Below the pieces are notes generated by a model. That model did no database searches and was not told the DNA's origin. It saw only the letters and a program-made list of their open reading frames with translations. The position numbers were made by a program, and so were the translations under genes. A stretch of 64,000 bases of DNA from Variovorax sp. HW608 (GTDB lineage Bacteria; Pseudomonadota; Gammaproteobacteria; Burkholderiales; Burkholderiaceae_C): the NCBI RefSeq assembly GCF_900090195.1, contig NZ_LT607803.1, positions 7,032,229 through 7,096,228 on the forward strand. Direction: 5' to 3'. Shown here one piece after another: positions 16,093 through 25,723 of the stretch. Position 1 is the stretch's first letter. Each line of letters opens with the position of its first letter.

Positions 16093-16120
16093 TCTGTTCG
16101 CGTTTCCGATAGGTCGGCGG

Positions 16121-16157
16121 CAACAAAAAAGCCCGCGCTTGCGGAGAAGCGCGGGCT
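16121..16157 (-). terminator. Rho-independent terminator of the DEAD-box helicase gene
   Basis: A 10-bp stem, GCCCGCGCTT (16131-16140) with AAGCGCGGGC (16147-16156), and a 6-nt loop. On the minus strand it is followed by a T tract (complement of 16125-16130). It lies 20-60 nt after the helicase stop. Confidence 0.9.
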
Positions 16158-16179
16158 TGTGGGTCGGGTGCGGGTCGCG

Positions 16180-17955
16180 TCAGCGGCTCGGCTTGAAGCC
16201 CCGCTTCTGCGCATCGCGCGGCACGAAGCCCTTGCCGGCGCCGGCATGGCCACGCGGCGCGAAGCCGTCGCGGCGGGGCGCGCCCGCGGCGCTGCCATTG
16301 CCATGGCTGCGCGGCGCGCTTTCGCCCCAACCCGCCTTGCGGCCGTAGCCGTCGTTGGCGCGTGCGCCGCCGAAGCCGGCGTTCGGGCCGCGCGCATTGC
16401 GGTCGTTGAAGCCGCTCGCATTGGCATAGCCATTGCCGCCGCGATGGCCGCCGCCGCCGAACTTGCGGTCACGCGAGTGGCCGTCGCCGCGGCCGCGACC
16501 ACCGAAGTCGCCCTGCGGGCGCGGCGGACGCTGCTGCGGCTCGAGCCCCGGAATCACTTCCGACTTGAACTGCTGGCGGCTGTACTGCTCGATGTCGAAG
16601 ATCCGGCGGCGATCGCGGAATTCGGCGAAGGTCACGGCCAGGCCGTCGCGCCCTGCCCGGCCGGTGCGGCCGATGCGGTGGGTGTAGTCCTCGGCCTTCA
16701 TCGGCAGGCCGAAGTTGAAGACGTGCGTGATGGTCGGCACGTCGATGCCGCGCGCCGCCACGTCGGTGGCAACGAGGATCTGCACCTGGCCGTTGCGCAG
16801 CGCCATCAGGCGCCGGTTGCGCAGGCCCTGGCTCAGGGCGCCGTGCAGCGCGACGGCGCTGAAGCCGTCCTGCTGCAGGTCGTTGGCCAGGCCGTCGCAC
16901 TCGATCTGGGTGCTGGCAAAAACGATCGCCTGGTTGATGCTGGTGTCGCGCAGCCAGTGGTCCAGCAGCTTGCGCTTGTGCTGGGTATTGTCGGCCCAGA
17001 ACAGCACCTGCTTGATGTTGGCGTGCTTTTCCTGCGGACTGTCGATGGTGACGCGCTGCGGCTCGCGCATCACGCGCGCGGCGAGTTGCTGGATGCGCGG
17101 CGCGAAGGTCGCGCTGAACATCATCGTCTGCTGGCGCTCGATGGTGAGCTGGTTGAGTTCGGCCAGGTCGTCGGCGAAGCCGAGGTCGAGCATGCGGTCC
17201 GCCTCGTCGACGACGAGGAACTTGACCTGCTCGAGCTTGATCTGCATCGAGCGCTGGAGATCGAGCAGGCGGCCGGGCGTCGCGACCACGAGGTCGGCGT
17301 TCTGCAGGCGCTGGATCTGCAACTGGTAAGGCATGCCGCCGACGACGTTGGCGATGCGCAGGCCGCGGCAGTGGCGGACCAGGTCGATCGCATCGTGCGC
17401 CACCTGCTGCGCGAGTTCGCGCGTCGGGCACAGCACCAGCGCGCCGGGCGTGGCGGGCTTGAAGTTGCGGCTGTTGGTGGGGTCCTTGCGCTTGGGCTTC
17501 TTCGGCGGCGCTTCGCCGCGTGCAGCCGCTTCGGCGGCGAGGCGCTGGAATTCGGCCTTGGCGGCCGCTTCGGCTTCGGCCTGGCGCTGCAGCAGCGTGT
17601 GCAGCACGGGCAGCAGGAAGGCCGCGGTCTTGCCGCTGCCGGTCTGGCTCGACACCATCAGGTCGACGAAGCGGGTCGTGCCTTCGCCGCTGCCGCTCAA
17701 GCCCATGGCGCGCGGGATGGCCTGTTCCTGCACGGCGGTCGGGCGGGTGAAGCCCAGGTCCTCGACCGCGGCGATGAGCTGGGGCGCGAGGCCCAGCTTG
17801 ATGAAGCCGTTGGGCTCCTTCGGCTCGTCCGCCGGGAGGGCGTCGAGCGCTTCGAACTCGGAAGCGGCGAAAGTGGATGCGGATTCGCCGGAAACGGCAA
17901 AGGCGTCGGATTGCGCAGGCGCGAAGTCGCGCTGCGCTTCAAAAGCGTCGGTCAT
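16180..17955 (-). CDS. DEAD-box ATP-dependent RNA helicase (RhlE-like)
   Basis: A 591-residue RNA helicase for ribosome assembly or RNA turnover. Motifs in order are the Q motif (GFTRPTAVQEQAIP), Walker A (SSQTGSGKTAAF), PTRELA, VATPGR, VVDEADRMLD, MFSATF, DVAARGID and HRIGRTGRAG. An insertion of about 60 residues rich in Ala, Glu and Lys separates motif I from motif Ia, and the C-terminal ~110 residues are a Gly/Arg/Asn-rich tail likely to bind RNA. The start MTDAFEAQ at 17955 is chosen over upstream starts that lack conservation. It is transcribed alone, with a structured leader and its own terminator. Confidence 0.92.
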   Translation of the reverse strand: MTDAFEAQRDFAPAQSDAFAVSGESASTFAASEFEALDALPADEPKEPNGFIKLGLAPQLIAAVEDLGFTRPTAVQEQAIPRAMGLSGSGEGTTRFVDLMVSSQTGSGKTAAFLLPVLHTLLQRQAEAEAAAKAEFQRLAAEAAARGEAPPKKPKRKDPTNSRNFKPATPGALVLCPTRELAQQVAHDAIDLVRHCRGLRIANVVGGMPYQLQIQRLQNADLVVATPGRLLDLQRSMQIKLEQVKFLVVDEADRMLDLGFADDLAELNQLTIERQQTMMFSATFAPRIQQLAARVMREPQRVTIDSPQEKHANIKQVLFWADNTQHKRKLLDHWLRDTSINQAIVFASTQIECDGLANDLQQDGFSAVALHGALSQGLRNRRLMALRNGQVQILVATDVAARGIDVPTITHVFNFGLPMKAEDYTHRIGRTGRAGRDGLAVTFAEFRDRRRIFDIEQYSRQQFKSEVIPGLEPQQRPPRPQGDFGGRGRGDGHSRDRKFGGGGHRGGNGYANASGFNDRNARGPNAGFGGARANDGYGRKAGWGESAPRSHGNGSAAGAPRRDGFAPRGHAGAGKGFVPRDAQKRGFKPSR

Positions 17956-18034
17956 CGAAAAGTCTCTTACGCCAGCGCTGCCGTGGGCAGCGCTGCGTCG
18001 GGTGGTCAAAAAAACATCAACCATCCAACGACTT

Positions 18035-18058
18035 CAACCTCGACGTTCATCGAGGTTG
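18035..18058. promoter_or_regulatory. Inverted repeat in the helicase leader
   Basis: CAACCTCGA (18035-18043) and TCGAGGTTG (18050-18058) form a perfect 9-bp hairpin with a 6-nt loop in the predicted 5' untranslated region of the helicase mRNA. A run of seven T follows about 20 nt later on the minus strand, too far away for a standard terminator. Confidence 0.45.
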
Positions 18059-18130
18059 CGGCCTTTTGTGCTGAAACTCATGCTGAGATTCAGCGGGCGC
18101 GATGTGCAAGATAGGGAGATGCGGGAAGGA

Positions 18131-18163
18131 TTCGCTAAATCGGTTTGCTGCCGAATTAGCGAA
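18131..18163. promoter_or_regulatory. 13-bp inverted repeat between orn and the helicase gene
   Basis: TTCGCTAAATCGG (18131-18143) pairs with CCGAATTAGCGAA (18151-18163), with one mismatch and a 7-nt loop. It could end orn transcription, though no T tract follows, or be an operator just downstream of a possible -10, GATAAT (18178-18173). Confidence 0.45.
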
Positions 18164-18196
18164 GCCTGCAATTATCGCACGGCCTCGGGTTTTTCC

Positions 18197-18787
18197 CTAA
18201 TCCTTGATGCGAAGGAAGGTCTCGCGGTAGTGCTCGAGTTCGTCGATCGACTCGTGGACGTCGGCCAGCGCAGTGTGCGCCTGCTGCTTCTTGAAGGCGT
18301 TGAAGGCCGCGGGCTTCCAGCGCTTGGCCAGCTCCTTGAGCGTGCTGACGTCGAGATTGCGGTAGTGGAAGTACGCCTCGAGCTTGGGCATGTACTTCAC
18401 GAGGAAGCGCCGGTCCTGGCCGATGGTGTTGCCGCACATGGGCGAGCCGCTCTTCGGGATGTAGCGCGCGATGAATTCGAGCAGTTGCCGCTCGGCCTCG
18501 GCCTCGTCGATGGTCGAGGCCTTGACCTTGTCGATCAGGCCGCTGCGGCCGTGCGTGCCCTTGTTCCATGCGTCCATGGCGTCGAGGACCGCATCGCTCT
18601 GGTGGATGACGAGCACGGGCCCTTCGACGCGGGGGGTGAGGTCGGGTCCGGTGACGACCACGGCGATTTCGAGCAGGCGTTCTTTTTCAGGGTCGAGGCC
18701 GCTCATTTCGCAGTCCAGCCAGACAAGGTTCTGGTCGCTCCTGCCGAGCGTGACCGCCACTGCGGTCGTTTCGATGGATTCGGGCAT
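18197..18787 (-). CDS. orn: Oligoribonuclease
   Basis: A 196-residue DEDDh 3'-5' exoribonuclease that degrades two- to five-nucleotide RNAs and pGpG. Exo motifs visible are [12 protein letters not shown] (D, E), the central [12 protein letters not shown] (D) and the C-terminal [15 protein letters not shown] (H, D). Length matches the family. The start MPESIETT at 18787 lies just before the conserved [10 protein letters not shown] block. The gap to the divergent M48 gene is 77 bp. Confidence 0.95.
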   Translation of the reverse strand: MPESIETTAVAVTLGRSDQNLVWLDCEMSGLDPEKERLLEIAVVVTGPDLTPRVEGPVLVIHQSDAVLDAMDAWNKGTHGRSGLIDKVKASTIDEAEAERQLLEFIARYIPKSGSPMCGNTIGQDRRFLVKYMPKLEAYFHYRNLDVSTLKELAKRWKPAAFNAFKKQQAHTALADVHESIDELEHYRETFLRIKD

Positions 18788-18864
18788 CCGGCGATTGTCG
18801 TCGATGGCCCTGTCGCCGGGCGGGCTGCCCACCGGGCGAAGGCCGCGGGCTAAACTCAGCCGCC

Positions 18865-20136
18865 ATGCCGACTTTCTTGCCTGCATCCCTCGCCCTCACC
18901 CTCGCATTCGCCCTCGCGCTGGTCGCCGGGCTGGTGGTGAAGTTCTGGCTCGCGACACGACAGGTGCGGCACGTGGCCCGGCACCGCCATGCGGTACCTG
19001 CGGCCTTCGAGCAGGCGATCACGCTCGACGCCCATCAGAAGGCGGCGGACTACACGATTGCCAAGACGCGGCTCGGCGTGATCGAGATGGCCTGGGCCGC
19101 CGCGGTCCTGCTCGGCTGGACGCTGCTGGGCGGACTGGACCTCCTCAACAGGCTGTTGCTGGGGGCCTTGGGCGGTGGGATGTGGCAACAGCTCGCCCTG
19201 TTCGCTGTGTTCGCGCTGATCGGCGGCCTCCTCGAACTGCCGTTCACGTTGTGGCAGACCTTCGTGCTCGAGGAGCGCTTCGGCTTCAACAAGATGACCT
19301 GGCGCCTGTGGGTCAAGGACACCGTCAAGGGCGTCCTGCTGGGCGCCGTGATCGGCATCCCGCTCGCGGCGCTGATCCTCTGGCTCATGCATGCCGCCGG
19401 CAGCCTCTGGTGGCTCTGGACCTGGGGGGTCTGGATGGCCTTCAACCTCCTCATGATGCTGGTCTATCCGACCTTCATCGCGCCGATCTTCAACAAGTTC
19501 AAGCCGCTGGACGACGCCGCCCTCAAGACCCGCGTCGATGCGCTCATGCAGCGCTGCGGCTTCTCGGCAAAGGGCCTCTTCGTGATGGACGGCAGCACGC
19601 GCAGCGCGCACGCCAACGCCTACTTCACCGGCTTCGGCGCCAGCAAGCGCGTGGTGTTCTACGACACGCTGCTGCGCCAGCTCGAGGCGCGCGAGGTCGA
19701 GGCGGTACTGGCCCACGAACTGGGCCACTTCAGGCACCGGCACGTGGCCAAGCGCATGGCCGCCATGTTCGCGCTGAGCCTGGCCGGCTTCGCGCTGCTG
19801 GGCTGGCTGTCCGGCCATACCTGGTTCTACACGGGGCTGGGCGTGCAGCCGAATCTTTCGGCGCCCAACGATGCGCTGGCGATCCTGCTGTTCATGCTGG
19901 CGGTGCCGGTGTTCGGCTTCTTCGTCGCGCCCCTGCCGGTGCTGATTTCGCGCAAGCACGAGTTCGAGGCAGACGCCTACGCCGTCGCGCAGACCAGCGG
20001 CAAGGACCTGTCCGCGGCGCTGCTCAAGCTCTACAAGGACAACGCATCGACGCTCACGCCCGATCCGGTGTTCGTCAAGTTCTACTACTCGCATCCGCCT
20101 GCGTCCGAGCGCCTCGCGCGCATGGCCGCGGCCTGA
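18865..20136 (+). CDS. M48-family integral-membrane zinc metallopeptidase (Ste24/CAAX protease-like)
   Basis: A 423-residue protein with several hydrophobic segments in the first ~220 residues and two more after the active site. The zinc motif HELGH is at 284-288 and the third ligand Glu lies in EFEADAYA near 368. The N-terminal region matches CAAX-prenyl-protease-1 type proteins ([20 protein letters not shown]). In bacteria these act in membrane protein quality control. It starts a plus-strand group with phhB and rsgA, 15 nt before phhB. Confidence 0.9.
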   Translation: MPTFLPASLALTLAFALALVAGLVVKFWLATRQVRHVARHRHAVPAAFEQAITLDAHQKAADYTIAKTRLGVIEMAWAAAVLLGWTLLGGLDLLNRLLLGALGGGMWQQLALFAVFALIGGLLELPFTLWQTFVLEERFGFNKMTWRLWVKDTVKGVLLGAVIGIPLAALILWLMHAAGSLWWLWTWGVWMAFNLLMMLVYPTFIAPIFNKFKPLDDAALKTRVDALMQRCGFSAKGLFVMDGSTRSAHANAYFTGFGASKRVVFYDTLLRQLEAREVEAVLAHELGHFRHRHVAKRMAAMFALSLAGFALLGWLSGHTWFYTGLGVQPNLSAPNDALAILLFMLAVPVFGFFVAPLPVLISRKHEFEADAYAVAQTSGKDLSAALLKLYKDNASTLTPDPVFVKFYYSHPPASERLARMAAA

Positions 20137-20151
20137 CCGGGAGCCGAAGCC

Positions 20152-20490
20152 ATGAGCAGCATGCTGAAGATCAAAGACTGGAAGTCCCACCCGCGCCGCG
20201 CCATGAGCGCGACGGAGATCGTCGCCAGCCTCGCGCGGCTCGAAGGCTGGCAGCTCGCGGGCGACGGCTCCGATGTCGCGATCGAGAAGACCTTCAAGTT
20301 CGCGAACTACTTCGAGACCATCGCCTTCGTGAACGCGCTGGCGTTGATCGCGCACCGGCAGGACCACCATCCGGACCTCTCGGTGCACTACAACCGCTGC
20401 GTGGTGCGCTTCAATACGCACGACGTGTCCGGCATCTCGGCGACCGACTTCGAGTGCGCGGCGCAGGTCGATGCCCTGCTGGCGGCTTGA
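20152..20490 (+). CDS. phhB: 4a-hydroxytetrahydrobiopterin dehydratase (pterin-4-alpha-carbinolamine dehydratase)
   Basis: A 112-residue protein of the PCD/DCoH family, which recycles the pterin cofactor of aromatic amino acid hydroxylases. Hallmarks are the conserved HRQDHHPDLSVHYN block (residues 66-79, two catalytic His) and the FVNALALIA helix. No phenylalanine hydroxylase gene is nearby, so it may have another role. Its stop is shared with a TTG start of rsgA in the overlap TTGA. Confidence 0.9.
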   Translation: MSSMLKIKDWKSHPRRAMSATEIVASLARLEGWQLAGDGSDVAIEKTFKFANYFETIAFVNALALIAHRQDHHPDLSVHYNRCVVRFNTHDVSGISATDFECAAQVDALLAA

Positions 20491-21437
20491 ACCGATGGAT
20501 CGCGCCCTTGGCTAAGCAGCGTGGCGGCGACGCTCATGAGGCCGCGCTGCGTAACGGACTCGTCGTCGCGAGTCACGGCCGCCACTGCATCGTCGAGACG
20601 CCGGAGGGCGAACGACTGATCTGCCACCCGCGCGGCAAGAAGAGCCAGGCGGTCGTCGGCGACCGCGTGCAATGGCAGGCGAGCCAGGACGAAGGCACGA
20701 TCGAAAAGGTCCTGCAGCGCAGCAACCTCTTCTACCGACAGGACGAGATCCGCACCAAGTCATTCGCGGCGAATCTCGATCAGGTGCTGATACTCATCGC
20801 GGCCGAGCCCGAGTTCTCCGAGAGCCAGCTCGCGCGCGCGCTGATCGCGGCGGAGGCGGCGCACATCACGCCCGTGATCGCGCTCAACAAGCGCGACCTG
20901 GCGACCGCTTTCGCGCGGGCGTGGGAGCGGCTTTCGCCCTATCGGCGGATGAACTACCAAGTGCTGCCGCTCGCGCTCAAGGCAGCAGATGGCTCGGACC
21001 GGGACGCGCTGACCGGGTTGCTCACCGGCAAGACCACGCTGGTGCTCGGCCCTTCCGGCGCCGGCAAGAGCACGCTCATCAACCTGCTGGTGCCGGGCGC
21101 CTCGGCGCAGACCGGCGAGATCTCGCAGGCGCTCAACTCCGGCAAGCACACGACTACGACCACCAGCTGGTACTGGATGGACAAGGCGAGCGGCACCGCG
21201 CTGATCGACTCGCCGGGCTTCCAGGAATTCGGCTTGCATCACATCGAGGCGATGCAGCTCGCGCGCCTGATGCCGGATATCGCCGCGCACGCGACCGAAT
21301 GCAGGTTCTACAACTGCACTCACCTCCACGAGCCCGGCTGCGGCGTGATCGCGCAGGTGGAGACTGGCGCGATCAGCCCTTCGCGCTACCGCATCTACGG
21401 CGAGCTGTTCGACGAGCTCAGCCAGCCACGCTACTAG
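20487..21437 (+). CDS. rsgA: Ribosome small-subunit-dependent GTPase RsgA
   Basis: A circularly permuted GTPase that acts late in 30S assembly. An N-terminal OB fold is followed by G4 (NKRD), G1 (GPSGAGKST, ~188-196), the G2 region with TTTTTSW, G3 (DSPG), and a C-terminal zinc-binding knuckle (CRFYNCTHLHEPGC). No ATG lies at the N-terminus. TTG at 20487 overlaps the phhB stop by 4 nt and gives 316 aa; the in-frame TTG at 20508 is the alternative. Neither has a strong Shine-Dalgarno sequence, which suggests translational coupling. Confidence 0.92.
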   Translation: MNRWIAPLAKQRGGDAHEAALRNGLVVASHGRHCIVETPEGERLICHPRGKKSQAVVGDRVQWQASQDEGTIEKVLQRSNLFYRQDEIRTKSFAANLDQVLILIAAEPEFSESQLARALIAAEAAHITPVIALNKRDLATAFARAWERLSPYRRMNYQVLPLALKAADGSDRDALTGLLTGKTTLVLGPSGAGKSTLINLLVPGASAQTGEISQALNSGKHTTTTTSWYWMDKASGTALIDSPGFQEFGLHHIEAMQLARLMPDIAAHATECRFYNCTHLHEPGCGVIAQVETGAISPSRYRIYGELFDELSQPRY

Positions 21438-21446
21438 CGCGTTCGC

Positions 21447-22532
21447 TCAAGCACCGAGGATGTCCGACAGCGCGGCCACAAGCGCCGCACATTGATCGCG
21501 CGTGCCGACCGTGATGCGCAGGTACTGCGCAATGCGCGGCTGCCGGAAATGCCTCACGAGAATGGCGCGCTCGCGCAGCGCCGCAGCCAGTTCGCCGGCA
21601 TCGCGATCCGGATGGCGGACGAACAGGAAGTTCGCCTGCGACGGCAGCACCTCGAAGCCGAGGTCTTCGAGTTGCAGCACGAGGCCCTCGCGGGTGTCGA
21701 TGACGTCGTTGCGCGTACGGGCGAACCAGCGCTCGTCCTGGATCGCCGCCACCGCGCCGGCGACCGCGAGCCGATCCAGCGGGTAGGAATTGAAGCTGTT
21801 CTTCACACGCTGCAGCGCATCGATGAGATGCGCCTGCCCGCAGGCGAAGCCCACCCGCAGGGCGGCCAGCGAGCGCGACTTCGAGAGGGTCTGCACGACC
21901 AGCAGGTTCGGATGGCAGGCGATCAGCGGGATCGCGCTCTCGCCGCCGAAGTCGACGTAGGCTTCATCCACGAGGACCACGCGGTCCGGGCAAGCCTTCA
22001 GCAACGCCTCGATGCGCGCCAGCGGCAACCCGATGCCGGTCGGCGCATTCGGGTTGGCGATGACGATGCCGGCGCATCCTTCGGACGCCCGCCTCGCGAG
22101 CGCGTGGTCGTCGATGCGAAGGCCCTCGTCGACCGGCTGCAGCTCGCACGCGATGCCGTAGAGCTGCGCATAGACGCGGTAGAAGCTGTAGGTGACGTCC
22201 GGAATCAAGAGCGGCTCGGCCTGCTGGAAGAAGGCGAAGAAGGCGTGTGCGAGCACTTCGTCCGAACCATTGCCAACGAAGACCTGCGCGGCTTCGAGGC
22301 CATGGCGCGCGGCTATGGCTTCGCGCAGCACCAGGGATTCGGGGTCGGGGTAGAGCTCGAGCCTGCTTTCGGCCGCGCGCTGGATGGCCTCGATGGCCTC
22401 CGGCGACGGCGGATACGGGCTCTCGTTGGTGTTGAGCTTGATCAGGTTCGCAATACGCGGCTGCTCGCCCGGCACGTAGGGTTCGAGCGCCGCGATGCGC
22501 GGGCTCCAGAAGGTCGGAATGTTCTTCGGCAA
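21447..22532 (-). CDS. hisC: Histidinol-phosphate aminotransferase
   Basis: A 361-residue fold-type I PLP enzyme of histidine synthesis. Evidence includes [40 protein letters not shown], the acidic PLP contact [11 protein letters not shown], and [15 protein letters not shown] holding the PLP lysine. No ATG is available. TTG at 22532 with GGAG six bases upstream gives a protein beginning [21 protein letters not shown], as expected. It is 17 nt from the upstream CobD-like gene. It stands apart from a his operon, so a second copy elsewhere is possible. Confidence 0.9.
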   Translation of the reverse strand: MPKNIPTFWSPRIAALEPYVPGEQPRIANLIKLNTNESPYPPSPEAIEAIQRAAESRLELYPDPESLVLREAIAARHGLEAAQVFVGNGSDEVLAHAFFAFFQQAEPLLIPDVTYSFYRVYAQLYGIACELQPVDEGLRIDDHALARRASEGCAGIVIANPNAPTGIGLPLARIEALLKACPDRVVLVDEAYVDFGGESAIPLIACHPNLLVVQTLSKSRSLAALRVGFACGQAHLIDALQRVKNSFNSYPLDRLAVAGAVAAIQDERWFARTRNDVIDTREGLVLQLEDLGFEVLPSQANFLFVRHPDRDAGELAAALRERAILVRHFRQPRIAQYLRITVGTRDQCAALVAALSDILGA

Positions 22533-22549
22533 GGTGCGCTCCGCGCGAA

Positions 22550-23551
22550 TCAGCCCAGGAGCCGCGCGAGCGTCAGGAGCGCCAGCAGCACCATCCACAT
22601 GACGACGGACCGCCACACCAGGCCCACCACGCTGCGCAGATGCGCCGGTTCGGGTTCGCGCCCCGGCGTGCTGCCGCTGTCGGGTTCCTGTCCGTCCCCG
22701 AATGATTCGCCGGCTTGCGCGCGCGACAGCGGATCGGCCGCCGGAACCGCGCGCAAGGTGCCGCCGCCCAGCCGGACATTCACCGCACCGGAAGTCGCTG
22801 CGAGGATCACGCCATCGTTCGGGTTCGGGAAGCGCCGCGCATCGTTGCGCCAGCAGTCGATCGCCTCTTCGAAGCTGCCGACCACCGCGAAACCCAGCGC
22901 CGTGATGCGGGCCGGCAGCCAGTCGATCAACGCCCAGGCGCGTTCGGCGGCCTGCTGCACCCAGACGCTCGACGGCTGCGTCGATGCGCCGCTCTTGTGC
23001 ACCCAGTAGCGGTTGACGAATTCGCTCATCCGGTAGAACACCGCGCCGGCCGGGCCGAGGCCGACGGCCGCGAGGATGGAAAACCACGCCAGCACGCCGA
23101 AGACATGGCGATGCGCGGCGATCACCGAGTGCTCGATCACATGCCGCACGATCTCGCTGCGCGGGAGATTGACGGCATCGACATGCTGCCAGTGCGCGAG
23201 CAGCGAACGGGCGAGCGGCTCATCGCCTTCGTCCAGGGCATCGCGGATGCCCGTGAAGTGATGGCTGAACTGGCGAAAGCCGAGCGTGACGTACAGGATC
23301 GCGATGTTCCAGAGCACCGCAAAGGGCATGCCCAGCGTCAGGATGAGAAGCCAATGGACCGCCAGTGCCAGCACCGTCGGCACGAACACCGCGAGCGACC
23401 AGGCCACCCAGCCGTGGTGCGGCTTGCCGGCGTCGAAGTTGCGGCTGGTCCAGCGCGTCCAGGCGAGCACCCCGGCATAGACGGGGTTGCGCAAGGCCAG
23501 CGGGCGCACCTGCTCGATCAGCAATGCGCACAGGATCGCAAAGAAGCTCAT
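22550..23551 (-). CDS. CobD/CbiB-like (AmpE-type) membrane protein
   Basis: A 333-residue protein with membrane segments near residues 50-85, 155-175 and the extreme C-terminus. It matches the CobD/CbiB superfamily ([32 protein letters not shown]). No other cobalamin gene is nearby, so a role in B12 synthesis is unlikely; the Burkholderiales orthologue is usually called a CobD/CbiB family or regulatory signalling protein. It lies between NUDIX and hisC on the minus strand. Confidence 0.75.
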   Translation of the reverse strand: MSFFAILCALLIEQVRPLALRNPVYAGVLAWTRWTSRNFDAGKPHHGWVAWSLAVFVPTVLALAVHWLLILTLGMPFAVLWNIAILYVTLGFRQFSHHFTGIRDALDEGDEPLARSLLAHWQHVDAVNLPRSEIVRHVIEHSVIAAHRHVFGVLAWFSILAAVGLGPAGAVFYRMSEFVNRYWVHKSGASTQPSSVWVQQAAERAWALIDWLPARITALGFAVVGSFEEAIDCWRNDARRFPNPNDGVILAATSGAVNVRLGGGTLRAVPAADPLSRAQAGESFGDGQEPDSGSTPGREPEPAHLRSVVGLVWRSVVMWMVLLALLTLARLLG

Positions 23552-23590
23552 TGGTCGATGATAACGAGAGCCCCCTTCCCGACCGCCCCG

Positions 23591-24307
23591 TCAGGCCGAA
23601 AGGAACCGGTAGAGGTTGCGCAGCATGCCGGCGGTGGCGCCCCAGACGAAGCGCTCGCTGGCGCCGTCCTGGTAGGGCATCGACAGCCATTCGCGCGAGC
23701 GCTGGTCGTCGTCCGTCATGGTGTGGCGGCGGTGGTTGGCCGGGTCCATCAGGAAGGCGAGCGGCACCTCGAAGGCTTCGGCGACCTCGTGCGGATTGAT
23801 CGCCAGCTCGAAGTCGGGGCGGACCAGCGCCACCACCGGCGTCACGATGAACGAGGTAATGGTCGTGTAGGTCGGCAGCGTGCCGAGCACCTCGATGTAT
23901 TCCGCCGAGAGACCGACTTCCTCCCAGGCTTCGCGCAGCGCGGCCGCGGAGATGTTGGCGTCTTCCGGATCGACGCGACCGCCGGGGAATGCCACCTGCC
24001 CCGAGTGATGCGTCAGGTGCGCGGTGCGCTCGGTCAGGAGAACGGTGGGCTGCTCGCGCGTGACGATCGGCACCAGGACGGCAGCCTGTGCCGGCGGACG
24101 GTCGGTCATCCTCGGTTCGCGACGCAGCTCCGGCGTCCACACCGGCGGCGTGGCGAAGCGGGCGCGCAATGCGCGCACGGCCAGTTGATCGGGCTGCACG
24201 GCCGGCAGGGCGGTATCGACGGATGTCACCGGCACCTCGCGCGGATCGAATGACCGCAGCGGTGCAGGCGGCACGACATTGATCGCTTCGATGGAGGATT
24301 CGCTCAT
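23591..24307 (-). CDS. NUDIX hydrolase, CoA pyrophosphatase type
   Basis: A 238-residue protein. The Nudix box runs GRVDPEDANISAAA then LREAWEEVGL (G-x5-E-x7-R-E-x2-E-E-x-G-L pattern). It is preceded by the NuCoA signature region LTERTAHLTHHSGQVAFPGG, typical of CoA-cleaving Nudix enzymes. The first ~75 residues are a variable extension. The start MSESSIEA at 24307 is preferred over an upstream start with an Arg-rich leader. It probably cleaves CoA or oxidised CoA to phosphopantetheine and 3',5'-ADP. Confidence 0.87.
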   Translation of the reverse strand: MSESSIEAINVVPPAPLRSFDPREVPVTSVDTALPAVQPDQLAVRALRARFATPPVWTPELRREPRMTDRPPAQAAVLVPIVTREQPTVLLTERTAHLTHHSGQVAFPGGRVDPEDANISAAALREAWEEVGLSAEYIEVLGTLPTYTTITSFIVTPVVALVRPDFELAINPHEVAEAFEVPLAFLMDPANHRRHTMTDDDQRSREWLSMPYQDGASERFVWGATAGMLRNLYRFLSA

Positions 24308-24426
24308 GGCCGGTGGTTGATGGGTCAAGTGGATGGACGTTTCAGGTACAACGAAAAAACGGCGCCGGCGAGGGACACGGCACCACGACAAAGATCACGA
24401 TGGCCCCCGAATGGGGGCCCCAAAGC

Positions 24427-24454
24427 AAAAAGCCGCCTCGGATGGCGGCTTTTT
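24427..24454 (-). terminator. Terminator after rplS (bidirectional form)
   Basis: AGCCGCC (24431-24437) pairs with GGCGGCT (24444-24450) around a 6-nt loop, flanked by A4 and T4, which pair too. It ends the rpsP-rimM-trmD-rplS transcript, 20 nt after rplS. Confidence 0.9.
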
Positions 24455-24474
24455 GCATGGCAAGGAGAGGCCTC

Positions 24475-24852
24475 TTATTGAGCGGCCGCTTGGGACTTGC
24501 CCGGCAGCTTTTCCTTGATGCGAGCCGAACGGCCGCTGCGATCGCGCAGGTAGTACAGCTTGGCACGGCGGACGTCGCCGCGGCGCTTGACTTCGATGCC
24601 GGCGATCAGCGGGCTGTAGGTCTGGAACGTACGTTCCACGCCTTCGCCGCTGGAGATCTTGCGCACGGTGAAGCCGCTGTTGAGGCCGCGGTTGCGCTTG
24701 GCGATCACGACGCCTTCGTAGGCCTGCACGCGCTTGCGGTTGCCTTCGACGACGTTCACGCTGACGATGACCGTGTCGCCAGGCGCGAACGCGGGGATGT
24801 TCTTGCCGAGGCGGGCGATTTCTTCCTGCTCGAGGGTCTGGATGAGATTCAT
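24475..24852 (-). CDS. rplS: 50S ribosomal protein L19
   Basis: A 125-residue L19 at the 30S/50S interface. Conserved blocks are [49 protein letters not shown] and [15 protein letters not shown]. It is the last gene of the rpsP operon. A possible own promoter lies 100 nt upstream, at the trmD stop. Confidence 0.98.
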   Translation of the reverse strand: MNLIQTLEQEEIARLGKNIPAFAPGDTVIVSVNVVEGNRKRVQAYEGVVIAKRNRGLNSGFTVRKISSGEGVERTFQTYSPLIAGIEVKRRGDVRRAKLYYLRDRSGRSARIKEKLPGKSQAAAQ

Positions 24853-24951
24853 GATTTCCTGATGTCGATCGTGCCCACGCTACACAAAAGGCGTCCTTTG
24901 AAGCATCCGGGGATGCCGACGCGGCCGGGTAGAGGATCGAAGAACCGGCAA

Positions 24952-24957
24952 TTATAG
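24952..24957 (-). promoter_or_regulatory. Putative -10 box for rplS inside the trmD stop
   Basis: On the minus strand the trmD stop TAA is part of a perfect TATAAT (24957-24952), preceded by GGC and leaving a leader of about 95 nt before rplS. No convincing -35 is visible. Confidence 0.4.
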
Positions 24958-25698
24958 CCTTTTCTTGAGGGCTTTCTCATCGGCCGCGCTGAGGCGCCCC
25001 GCCCGCCGCGCGGCTTCGATGAGATCGGGCCGCCTTCGAAGCGTGATGGCGAGGCGCTGGTCCCGGCGCCAGCGCTCGATCTGGACATGATGGCCCGACA
25101 TCAGCACGGCCGGCACGCCCTCCCCGTTCCATTGCTCCGGCCGGGTGTAGTGAGGGCAGTCGAGCAGCCCGTCGAGCGCGGGATTGAAGCTGTCCTGCAC
25201 ATGGCTCGCTTCGTCGCCGAGCACCCCGGGCTGCAGCCGCGCAATCGCGTCGAGGAAAGCCATGGCGGCGATCTCGCCGCCGGACAGCACGAAGTCGCCC
25301 AGGCTGATCTGGTGCGTGACCCTGGCGTCGATGAAGCGCTGGTCGATGCCCTCGTAGCGGCCGCACACGAGGACCGCGCCGTCGCCGGCGGACCACTGTT
25401 CGACCGCTTCGTGGCGCAGCGTTTCTCCGATGGGCGAAAAAAGCACCACCGGCGCCGCGGAGCCCCGCGCCGCCAGCGCGGCGTCGAGGCACGCCGCGAG
25501 CGGCTGCGCCATCATGACCATCCCGGGACCGCCGCCGAACGGCCGATCGTCGATCCGCCGGTAGTTCCCTTCCGCATGGTCGCGCGGATTCCAAAACACC
25601 ACGTCGACCTGCTTCGACTCGAAAGCGCGACGCGTCACGCCGCTCGTGAGAAGCGGAGCGAACAGTTCGGGAAACAGGGTGATGACGTCGAAGCGCAT
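24952..25698 (-). CDS. trmD: tRNA (guanine-N1)-methyltransferase
   Basis: A 248-residue SPOUT-class methyltransferase making m1G37 in tRNA and preventing +1 frameshifting. Evidence includes the start [27 protein letters not shown], the trefoil-knot SAM region ([11 protein letters not shown] and [12 protein letters not shown]) and [13 protein letters not shown]. It follows rimM by 25 nt. Confidence 0.97.
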   Translation of the reverse strand: MRFDVITLFPELFAPLLTSGVTRRAFESKQVDVVFWNPRDHAEGNYRRIDDRPFGGGPGMVMMAQPLAACLDAALAARGSAAPVVLFSPIGETLRHEAVEQWSAGDGAVLVCGRYEGIDQRFIDARVTHQISLGDFVLSGGEIAAMAFLDAIARLQPGVLGDEASHVQDSFNPALDGLLDCPHYTRPEQWNGEGVPAVLMSGHHVQIERWRRDQRLAITLRRRPDLIEAARRAGRLSAADEKALKKRL

Positions 25699-25723
25699 GA
25701 CGGCGCCGGGCCCGTAGCTGCGG

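Noticed and set aside
18008..18058. Terminator in front of the helicase gene
   Set aside because: The T7 run is about 20 nt from the hairpin, so it does not form a standard intrinsic terminator; it was kept only as leader structure.
22550..23551. Cobalamin biosynthesis gene cbiB
   Set aside because: No other cobalamin gene is present and the conserved Burkholderiales orthologue is a general membrane protein, so the B12 role was not assigned.
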